Source: Archivesica marissinica
Lineage: Eukaryota > Mollusca > Bivalvia > Venerida > Vesicomyidae
Direction of reading: 5' to 3'
Assembly (NCBI GenBank): GCA_014843695.1
Contig: CM026386.1
Location: forward strand, 12,031,814-12,095,813
Length of the DNA stretch: 64,000 nt
This document shows, piece after piece, positions 12,201-24,200 of this stretch. The translations under genes were made by a program, and so were the position numbers. Below the pieces are notes generated by a model, which had not been told where the DNA came from, did not search any database, and was given only the letters and a program-made list of their open reading frames with translations. Every line of letters starts with the position of its first letter. The stretch's first letter is position 1.

Positions 12201-15200
12201 GATGTAGAGTTTGGACCAGATGTAGAGTGTGGACCATATGTAGAGCATGGACCAGATGTAGAGCATGGACCAGATGTAGAGTGTGGACCACCAGATGTAG
12301 AGTTTGGACCAGATGTAGAGTGTGGACCATATGTAGAGCATAGACCAGATGTAGAGTGTGGACCACCAGATGTAGAGTGTGGACCAGATGTAGAGTGTGG
12401 ACCAGATGTAGAGTGTGGACCAGATGTAGAGTGTGGAACAGATGTAGAGTGTGGACCAGATGTAGAGTGTGTACCAGATGTAGAGCATGGACCAGATGTA
12501 GAGTGTGGACCAGATGTAGAGCATGGACCAGATGTAGAGTGTGAACCAGATGTAGAGTGTGGACCAGATGTAGAGTGTTGACCAGATGTAGAGCATGGAC
12601 CAGATGTAGAGCATGGACCAGATGTAGAGATTATATACTCGGTCATGGCACATATGTAGTCTACTTGAGCAAAGCACATCACACAAATTGCTTAGTACTG
12701 GTTAACCACATAGCTCACTTTACCTGAATACACCCTTTACAGATGAGGTTCCTTAGAGGGGTAGGAGAGACGTTAGTTACTTGTACCCGTAACACTTTAC
12801 CTGAATACACCCTTTACAGATGAGGTTCCTTAGAGGGGTAGGAGAGACGTTAGTTACTTGTACCCGTAACACTTTACCTGAATACACCCTTTACAGATGA
12901 GGTTCCTTAGAGGGGTAGGAGAGACGTTAGTTACTTGTAACACTTTACCTGAATACACCCTTTACAGATGAACTCCTCAAGTTTTAGACAGCCTCGCGCC
13001 AGCGCTTCTAGACCGTCATTTGTCACATCTTTACACCAGGATACATTGATATGTCGTAAATGATGGCACCCATCACTGAAATGTACCATAAATATATACC
13101 AGCCATAAGTTATGGCGACCTATGGCCAAGAAACAAGCAAAATAATGACGGTGAATAAAAAGTTTGAAAAAAGGATTGAAAATACCCTTCGCTTCAGGTG
13201 CGAAAGGCCCAGAGTTCGAATCTCGCTGGAGCCGTTACGATTGTGCCCTTAGGCAAGGCATTTAAATTCCATGTTGCCTCTTCTCTTTCCCTCATGGCGA
13301 TGGATTCCATCAGGAATGAGATCTCGAGAGTGATTAATATAAGTTGTAAGAACTTGCTTCGCAAATTCCATGTTGCTTCTTATCTCTCCCTCGTGGCGAT
13401 GGATTCCATCAGGAATGAGATCTCGAGAGTGATTAATATAAGTAGTAAGAACTTGCTTCGCAATCGTTGTAAAATAAATAAAGTTTAAACTAAGTTGCAT
13501 GTACATTCATATGTAAATTAGAGAACTCAAACTGATATGCACATAATTGATATGGAATACATAATAATTTCTAAAGTTTAAACTTTAATATTTTACAACG
13601 ATTGCGAAGCAAGTTCTAACAACTTATATTAATCACTCTCGTTGAAAGTGTATATGTGGTCATTCGTGTGGGAGGAAACCAGAGTACCCGGAGAAAACCC
13701 ACCTGTACGATCTGGCGATCACCGTACCATCTCACATACTTCCCGGTCCGAGGATCGAACCCGCGTTGCATTGGTGAGAAGCGAGCGCGCTAACAACTGC
13801 ACATAATAATTTCTAGTCATTCATTTGTTTAATTTTTACACCATGATTCATTGATATGTCGTAAATCCTAGCACCCTGTAATGTATAGGACAAGTTAACC
13901 CTTAGCCTGCCGAATAAATGGGATGGAATGTGCAAACAACATAGATCCAGATCAGCCACGGCGTAGCGCCACATCTGATCAGGATCTATGTTGTTTGCTA
14001 TTCAGATAAGTGTTTTAACTCCACTATCCGAATAGCAATACGTTGACTATCTTGGAAGTCGTGATAGCATAGTGGTAGTGTATTAATAGGTTGACTTGAT
14101 TCTACACTTTGTTGGACGTCGTGATAATGTAGTGGTAGTACATTAATAGGTCGACTTGATTCTACACTTTGTTGGACGTCGTGATAACGTAGTGGTAGTA
14201 CATTAATAGGTTGACTTGATTCTACACTTTGTTGGACGTCGTGATAGCGTAGTGGTAGTACATTAATAGGTTGACTTGATTCTACACTTTGTTGGACGTC
14301 GTGATAGTGTAGTGGTAGTGCATTAATAGGTTGACTTGATTCTACACTTTGTTGGAAGTCGTGATAGCGTAGTGGTAGTACATTAATAGGTTGACTTGAT
14401 TCTACACTTTGTTGGAAGTCGTGATAGCGTAGTGGTAGTGCATTAATAGGTTGACTTGATTCTACACTTTGTTGGATGTCGTGATAGCGTAGTGGTAGTG
14501 CATTAATAGGTTGACTTGATTCTACACTTTGTTGGAAGTCGTGATAGCGTAGTGGTAGTGCATTAATAGGTTGACTTGATCCTACACTTTGTTGGAAGTC
14601 GTGATAGTGTAGTGGTAGTGCATTAATAGGTTGACTTGATTCTACACTTTGTTGGAAGTCGTGATAGCATAGTGGTAGTGCATTAATAGGTTGACTTGAT
14701 TCTACACTTTGTTGGAAGTCGTGATAGCGTAGTGGTAGTGCATTAATAGGTTGACTTGATTCTACACTTTGTTGGAAGTCGTGATAGTGCAGTGGTAGTG
14801 CATTAATAGGTTGACTTGATTCTACACTTTGTTGGAAGTCGTGATAGTGTAGTGGTAGTGCATTAATAGGTTGACTTGATCCTACACTTTGGAAGTCGTG
14901 ATAGCGTAGTGGTAGTGCATTAATAGGTTGACTTGATTCTACACTTTGTTGGAAGTAGTGATAGCGCAGTGGTAGTGTATTAATAGGTTGACTTGATTCT
15001 ACACTTTGGAAGTCGTGATAGCGTAGTGGTAGTGCATTAATAGGTTGACTTGATTCTACACTTTGTTGGAAGTCGTGATAGCGTAGTAATAGTGCATTAA
15101 TAGGTTGACTTGATCCTACACTTTGTTGGAAGTCGTGATAGCGTAGTAGTAGTGCATTAATAGGTTGACTTGATCCTACACTTTGTTGGAAGTCGTGATA

Positions 15201-18200
15201 GCGTAGTGGTAGTGCATTAATAGGTTGACTTGATCCTACACTTTGTTGGAAGTCGTGATAGCGTAGTAGTAGTGCATTAATAGGTTGACTTGATTCTACA
15301 CTTTGTTGGAAGTCGTGATAGCATAGTGGTAGTGCATTTTCCTCGGTTGTGAGAGGTTCAGACTTCGCGCCAAGTTGTAACATCGTGTCTGATCAGGATC
15401 TATGTTGTTTGCTATTCAGACAGGTGAGATAGATCCACTATCCGAATAGCAAGCAGCATAGAGCCTGATCAGACGGCACAGACTGGCTCTATGCTGTTTA
15501 CAAAAGCGAAATTAGTTGTGAATGGCAGGTTAAGGGTTAATCTTGTTTTGTTATGTTTTACCTGATAAATTTTAGAGCTTTGTCCGTGACGCACTGACAC
15601 GAGCTAAGGTCTATATGTTGTAGCTTTTTACTGTGTCGACCTATGCTTTCACATGTACTGAAATATAAAATATAACTACATTTACCTCTTAAAGTTCTAG
15701 TACCTTTTAAAAATAAACATGTGAACTTTGGGGCGGGGGTGGTGAGGGGAGGGGCAATTGTTTCCCAAATCCCAAAAGCATAGGTTTAGAACATTAAATA
15801 GGGCAACATGTCGCAGATACATCTTCATACACAACAATGGGTAACAATATACACATTATGGGAAGCAAGTAAAGCTGATTGGGCCTTGGCATGACTAGGT
15901 ATATAGGAGCATGCTGCACAGATTCCCAGCCTGATCTTACTCATTACAGGTTGATTCCTGCTAAATGCTGTTACTGATTCCTGCTAAATGCTGTTACTGA
16001 TTCCTGCTAAATGCTGTTACTGATTCCTGTTAAATGCTGTTACTGATTCCTGTTAAATGCTGTTATTGATTCCTGTTAAATGCTGTTACTGATTACCAGT
16101 TCCTGTTAAATGCTGTTACTGATTCCTGTTAAATGCTGTTACTGATTACCAGTTACTGTTAAATGCTGTTACTGATTCCTGTTAAATGCTGTTACTGATT
16201 ACCAGTTACTGTTAAATGCTGTTACTGATTACCAGTTCCTGTTAAATGCTGTTACTGATTACCAGTTACTGTTAAATGCTGTTACTGATTCCTGTTAAAT
16301 GCTGTTACTGATTACTGATTCCTTTTAAATACTGTTACTGATTACAGGTTCCTGTTAAATACTGTTACTGATTACAGGTTCCTGTTAAATGCTGTTACTG
16401 ATTACAGGTTCCTGTTAAATGCTGTTACTGATTACAGGTTCCTGTTAAATGCTGTTACTGATTACAGGTTCCTGTTAAATACTGTTACTGATTACAGGTT
16501 CCTGTTAAATGATGTTACTGATTACAGGTTCCTGTTAAATACTGTTACTGATTACAGGTTCCTGTTAAATGCTGTTACTGATTACAGGTTCCTGTTAAAT
16601 ACTGTTACTGATTACAGGTTTCTGTTAAATGCTGTTACTGATTCCTGTTAAATGCTGTTACTGATTACAGGTTCCTGTTAAATGCTGTTACTGATTCCTG
16701 TTAAATGCTGTTACTGATTACAGGTTCCTGTTAAATGCTGTTACTGATTACAAGTTCCTGTTAAATGCTGTTACTCATTACTGGGATTCCATTAGGAATC
16801 CGATCGCCACACGGGAGAGAGAATGTGGATTTAACTGCCTTGTCTAAGGGCACAATCGTATATAGCTGGGTGCGAACTCTGCAGTCCGGGCCTTTCACAC
16901 CTGAAGCCAACGCGATATCAGGACTCTGGTTAGATAGGAGAGACTATTGTTTAGATTCCATGGATAAATGGGACAGGCATTAACATACATTCCATGAATA
17001 CAGAGAACAGATTTAATTACTGTGAAAAAAATGGAATGCTGTGAAAACCAAAAAGCACCCAAATGCAATCAATTTAATGGTCCCAAAGTATGCCTTCAAT
17101 AAATCAATACCTGACAATACTGAATTGTGTGTAAGCTTGCATTGTCCCAACTTTTGGTATTTATCAATCAATTAACGCAGTTTTGTGCCGGAAGGCATGA
17201 CGGTGCTTAAATCGAAACTTAATTACCGTATTTAAGTATTTAATGTGATCAAGTCAAATAGATTTATCGCAAGACAATTAACAGTGAAAACAGATATAGC
17301 GTTGTCGATCTCTGTAATTAACTCCAGTTACAAGATCAAAGATCACTTCATTATTAACAATTGTCCACAAAGGAATCAATGAGAGACATCTCTAATTTTC
17401 TATTACCTCCCTTGGCAGATAAAGTCGGATTTATTCCAAAATGTAATTAGGTCCTTTTAGTTGGAATCCTTGGTTTTTACTGTTGTGCACTAACCAGATA
17501 TGCGGTATAATAAATGTGATTTTATCAAAATCATGTTAATTAACTGATAACATTGTTTTACAAATAAGTACCCATCGCATATACTGTATGAGATCTGTCG
17601 AGTAATTTAATAATCTGAAGAAGCAAAAGTGGAATAAAATTGCTAGTATGTTGTGCAAAGAAAGCAATGATAAAAACAGAGGAAAACACTTAATAGGACC
17701 TATCTATTTTAGGGAGTATTCAGGGGCAGTAACTGATAGATGTCTCACATTACATGATTAGTATTTTAAGCTAGTGATAAATCAAGTACTGGTAATCAAC
17801 ACGATCAGGTGATAGGAACCTGGAATTAGGGAGATACTTCAAATAAGTCCATAGCTTGTGGAACTCTTGATAGCACAGTGGTACCATGTTCGCTTCAGAT
17901 GCGAAAGGACCGGAGTTCGAGCCCAGCTGTAGCAGTTACGATTGTGTCCTTAGACAAGGCTTTTAAATTCCACATTGCCTCTTCTCTCTCCCTAGTGGTG
18001 ATGGATTCCATCAAGAATGAAGTCTCGAGAGTGATTAATATAAGTTGTAAGAACTTGTTTCGCAGTGAAGCTAAAATAAATTTGTATAAACTCAGTCTAT
18101 AACTGCACACGGTTTATTCCAGTCTAGTGAGGTTATATATAGGTTTGTGTAGTTCTGAATATATCTTAGAATAGACAATAGAATATCATAATATATATTC

Positions 18201-21200
18201 CAGTTGTAGGAACTTGTTTCGCAATCAATCTAAAAACAAATTTGTATAAACTCAGTCTATAACTGCACACAGTTTATTCCAGTCTAGTGAGGTTATATAT
18301 AGGTTTGTGTAGTTCTGAATATATCTTAGAATAAACAGTCGAATATCATAATATATATTCCAACAGTCAATTGAATAATTGAATATAATCTCTGGTCAAT
18401 AATGGACACCTGTGTTTGCTTGAAGGCTTTTCGGTTAATGGTTTACTATTCAACTATTTGAGCTTGTGGCAATTCATATTGCTTAAAGATTAAACACAGC
18501 TATGCATATAACATTAATTGAGCAGATTACTATGTCCACACAGACGGATCTGTAGCCCAGTGGTAAAACGCTGGACTGGTAATCCAGGGATCGCAGGTTC
18601 GATCCCCCGTCTGACCCTAATAAAATTAACAGTCTTTCATAATGGGACGTTAAACCGAGGTCTCGTGTCGGTGCTTTACACCGTGCACGTAAAAGAACCA
18701 GTGGAGACTCTGGAATGGGTCCAGATGTACAACAGTTGATTGATAATTTCCCAAAGTATAAATGATAAAATTTGAATACATTAGAACAAGACAAGCAGCA
18801 CGCTTCATCAAGAAGAATATCAGATCGAGAAACGAGGGCTGCAGAACACGGATGCTGCAAGACCTTCAACTAACGAGTCTGCAACAACATCGGGAGTTCA
18901 ACCGGCTGGTGTACCTACACAACATCCTGACGGGGGGGGGGGGGTATCACAGGCACAAGACACAATTTTTTTGTTGCCCTATGGTCATATACCGGTAGTA
19001 AGTAATGCTTACTAAAGGCAACCAATGGAAATGAAACATGCATGCAGAAACATCGACGAGAAACTAGGTAAAATCGACCATATCACCGATATGCCCTTGT
19101 GGTACAGACTGGAAGACCGTATTCTATCAACAAATACTTTTTATTTGATGGAGATCGGTCAAATAACACCAGAATGACACATTGTTTCATCGTGAACAGC
19201 AGGAAATGCAATGCTGTTGTTTTCGCCAGGCATTCGGTTAAAACACAATTTGTGTCTTGTGCCTGTGGGCGTTATGGTACCAGCATAACAATGATTACCT
19301 AGTCATAGGCCTTTAACACTCATCAGAGCTAAACAAGCTCCTCGGTTTGAGGCTAAAACTATTATTGAAAATCAGATCATGAACAATTCCAAGTGCTTCA
19401 TCGTCAAACACACGAACAGTGATTAATTCAGACACTCATTCTTTAACAAAACAATAGTGGAACCATCTAGACGAAGACACCATCAGTGCTCGTTCATTGG
19501 AAGCCTTCAGGACAGCACTTGAACAGCTTGAACAGTCTTCCTAAATTATCGCACACACTATCCTAATATTCTAGTATTTGTTTTTGCATCGTATTGATAC
19601 AGATATTGATACAGATACAGATATTGATACAGATATTAATACAGATACAGATATTGATACAGATATTGATACAGATACAGATATTGATACAGATATTGAT
19701 ACAGATACAGATATTGATACAGATATTAATACAGATATATAGATATTGATACAGATACAACAGATATTGATACAGATACAACAGATATTGATACAGATAC
19801 AGATATTGATACAGATACAGATATTGATACAGATATTGATATAGATACAGATATTGATACAGATATTGATATAGATACAGCTATTGCTACAGATATTGAT
19901 ACAGATATTGATACAGATACAGATATAGATACAGATATAGATAGATATTGATACAGATATTGATACAGACACAGATATTGATACAGATATTGATACAGAT
20001 ATTGATATAGATACAGATATTGATACAGATATTGATACAGATATAGATACAGATACAGATATTGATACAAATACAGATATTGATACAGATACAGATATTG
20101 ATACAGATATTGATACAGATATAGATACAGATATTGATACAGATACAGATATTGATACAGATATAGATATTGATACAGATATAGATACAGATATTGATAC
20201 AGATATTGATACAGAGGATGTGTTCGATGGTCAAGAGCAGGAAGTTCTGGGAGGCTCTGCGGATTGTGTTACAAGATAACCTACAATGACAAGCTAAAGA
20301 TGCTCAGTGACCTGGCCTAGTTTACACAAATAAAAGCAAGCTAAAGATGCTCAGTGACCTGGCCTAGTTTACACAAATAAAAGCAAGCTAAAGATGCTCA
20401 ATGACCTGGCCTAGTCAATAAGATAAGTTGATACAAATAAGCAGAGATGTGTGATGGTCAATAAGAAGCTGATGCTCTGCGTGTTTACAAAATAAAAGCA
20501 AGCTAAAGATGCTCAATGACCTGGCCTAGTTTACACAAATAAAGCAAGCTAAAGATGCTCAGTGACCTGGCCTAGTTTACACAAATAAAAGCAAGCTAAA
20601 GATGCTCAGTGACCTGGCCTAGTTTACACAAATAAAAGCAAGCTAAAGATGCTCAATGACCTGGCCTAGTTTACACAAATAAAAGCAAGCTAAAGATGCT
20701 CAGTGACCTGGCCTAGTTACTGGTGTGGGTGGTGTTACACAAATAAAAGCAAGCTAAAGATGCTCAGTGACCTGGCCTAGTTTACACAAATAAAAGCAAG
20801 CTAAAGATGCTCAGTGACCTGGCCTAGTTTACACAAATAAAAGCAAGCTAAAGATGCTCAGTGACCTGGCCTAGTTTACACAAATAAAAGCAAGCTAAAG
20901 ATGCTCAATGACCTGGCCTAGTTTACACAAATAAAAGCAAGCTAAAGATGCTCAATGACCTGGCCTAGTTTACACAAATAAAAGCAAGCTAAAGATGCTC
21001 AATGACCTGGCCTAGTTTACACAAATAAAAGCAAGCTAAAGATGCTCAATGACCTGGCCTAGTTTACACAAATAAAAGCAAGCTAAAGATGCTCAATGAC
21101 CTGGCCTAGTTTACACAAATAAAAGCAAGCTAAAGATGCTCAATGACCTGGCCTAGTTTACACAAATAAAAGCAAGCTAAAGATGCTCAATGACCTGGCC

Positions 21201-24200
21201 TAGTTTACACAAATAAAAGCAAGCTAAAGATGCTCAGTGACCTGGCCTAGTTTACACAAATAAAAGCAAGCTAAAGATGCTCAATGACCTGGCCTAGTTT
21301 ACACAAATAAAAGCAAGCTAAAGATGCTCAGTGACCTGGCCTAGTCTACACAAATAAAAGCAAGCTAAAGATGCTCAATGACCTGGCCTAGTCTACACAA
21401 ATAAAAGCAAGCTAAAGATACTCAGTGACCTGGCCTAGTTTACACAAATAAAAGCAAGCTAAAGATGCTCAGTGACCTGGCCTAGTTTACACAAATAAAA
21501 GCAAGCTAAAGATGCTCAGTGACCTGGCCTAGTTTACACAAATAAAAGCAAGCTAAAGATGCTCAATGACCTGGCCTAGATTGCAATGACACACATAAAC
21601 AGCATACTTGATGATATACGTACGGCATGCACAGTGCAAATTAGAAAAGGTGTTGTTTGTTAAAAAGCACATAGCAATTTAAGATATTATAATCCTGGAC
21701 CCATGAAGCACACTATGTCCCAGATTCTAGTCGAGTACCAAATGAGCAATAGGCAGCTTACCTAACAGTGCCTTTCCTTGGCAGGCTTCAGCTATTAACC
21801 CTTTCAACCCCACAGGCCTCTAAATAGGCTTATGAAAAGTGTAGATCCAGATGAGCCGGCTCGTGATGAGCCGTCTCATCAGGAGCTGCACTTTTTTGCC
21901 AGTAATAATTATTACTATTTTTAGATAAAATTACCCATTTTGATAAATGAACTGGTCTAAAGGTAATTTTCTTATTAATTTATTGGTCTGAAAATATCAT
22001 GGACCAGTCCATGTCAGTTACTTGGGGTTGAATGGGTTAACCAGTATTTGATGCACCAATCTCAGTAAGAAACTGCCAACTTTTTCATATAAAGAGACAC
22101 GGCCTGAGTGGTGCTCGAACCCGTTAACATCAGTGATGATAGTTTTGATATAGAAATCAGCAACCGTAACCACTCGACCACGGTGGCGGACAAAAAGGAT
22201 CAACCAGATAAATTTACTTTAGTTTATCGATTTTGACAATACTGAACATCTGTGAAAACTGAACAAAAGCACTGATCAAACATGGTGTGGAGGGAACAAA
22301 AGCACTGATCAAACATGGTGTGAAGGGAACAAAAGCACTGATCAAACATGGTGCAGAGGGAACAAAAGCACTGATCAAACATGGTGTGGAGGGAACAAAA
22401 CCACTGATCAAACATGGTGCGGAGGGAACAAAAGCACTGATCAAACATGGTGCGGAGGGAACAAAAGCACTGATCAAACATGGTGCGGAGGGAACAAAAG
22501 CACTGATCAAACATGGTGCGGAGGGAACAAAAGCACTGATCAAACATGGTGCGGAGGGAACAAAAGCACTGATCAAACATGGTGCGGAGGGAACAAAAGC
22601 ACTGATCAAACATGGTGCGGAGGGAACAAAAGCACTGATCAAACATGGTGCGGAGGGAACAAAAGCACTGATCAAACATGGTGCGGAGGGAACAAAAGCA
22701 CTGATCAAACATGGTGTGGAGGGAACAAAAGCACTGATCAAACATGGTGCGGAGGGAACAAAAGCACTGATCAAACATGGTGTGGAGGGAACAAAAGCAC
22801 TGATCAAACATGGTGTGGAGGGAACAAAAGCACTGATCAAACATGGTGTGGAGGGAACAAGAGCACTGATCAAACATGGTGTGGAGGGAACAAGAGCACT
22901 GATCAAACATGGTGTGGAGGGAACAAGAGCACTGATCAAACATGGTGCGGAGGGAACAAGAGCACTGATCAAACATGGTGTGGAGGGAACAAGAGCACTG
23001 ATCAAACATGGTGTGGAGGGAACAAAAGCACTGATCAAACATGGTGCGGAGGGAACAAGAGCACTGATCAAACATGGTGTGGAGGGAACAAAAGCACTGA
23101 TCAAACATGGTGCGGACAGTGTTTGGTATTCTCAGGGTAGGGGTATACATGTACTTACAGATCAGTCAGTTTTTTACAGTTATTCAGATTCAGTTCCTCT
23201 ATGTTGCTGCATTGTTCTGCAAACTTTCTGTAAACAAACAAATAATAAACAAAATATATAAAGAACAGAACAAATTGATGAAATTTTAAACTTTAATGAG
23301 AAAACTGGTACTACATGCATGTTGCTGCTTACAATAAGGACCTCATTTTTAGGCCATTATAAACCAGTTGCTATATTTCATCCCCACCACCCATTTAGTT
23401 TTGACACAGATATCTAAATTTTATCAAAAATACACTTTAAAAAATCCAAGCTTTTTTTTATAAAATAAATAATTATTTGTTTTTTTATTTTTTGATATTT
23501 TTTTAAACTTTTTAAAATAAAATGTCACCGTTGAATTTATACATTTATACAGTCCTAAACCATACAATTTTCATTGTTATCTATCCTCCATAATCATGCT
23601 AATTGTTATTCTATACAAAAATGATTAATACCGTAATCTTTCAGATAAGACTTTAAATTGAGGTGTTGTGTTCGTGCTTTACATTGTGCACATCAAAACA
23701 CAGACAGATCTGTAGTCCAGTGGTAACACGCTGGACTGGTAATCCAGGGATCGCAGGTTCGATCCCCCGTTAGACCCTAATAAAATTAACAGTCTTTCAG
23801 ATGGGATTTTAAACCAAGGTCTTGTGTCGGTGCTTTACACTGTGCACGTAAAAGAACCAGAGGAGACTCTGGAATGAGTCTCTATCTGTATCATTGCACT
23901 ATCCCCCAAAAATCTAAAATGACTAATATGTTCGGGAGGCGTCGCTCATATGGGCAACCGGTAGCGACGATAAATAAACGTAAACACACACGCACATAAA
24001 ACAATGTGGTGGTCTGTATCACTGCACTGTAAGTCAGTTGCATGGATCTCATTCCAATGTCAGGAGGGAGTAAAGGAGTTTACATCATTAACTATTGATA
24101 TAGAAAAGAGAAATAAATAATGATGTTGGTAACATTTGATATTTTGGCGGAAATATAGCTAAACCCTTAAACTGCCAATCATGACTTTTACAAATATGCC

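Noticed and set aside
11834..12686. Ser/Thr/Gly/Pro-rich 282-codon frame resembling a mucin
   Set aside because: 18-bp satellite, open in several frames on both strands, with no signal peptide or flanking exon signals.
13998..15383. 461-codon minus-strand frame with 20-residue repeats
   Set aside because: The 60-bp array derived from a SINE head, inside an intron of the FBXL gene on the same strand.
18541..18615. tRNA-Thr gene (GGT anticodon-like)
   Set aside because: The same head with a common 3' body recurs at 23698, 34403, 36878, 39388 and 48267, so this is SINE-D. Stem mismatches also differ between copies.
18735..18750. Functional LINE
   Set aside because: Only the last part of pol is present, with frameshifts, stops and a homopolymer run; no reverse transcriptase core seen.
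22214..23261. Frames of about 300 codons on both strands
   Set aside because: 33-bp satellite; three frames open at once. The last part of the plus frame only crosses exon 6 antisense.
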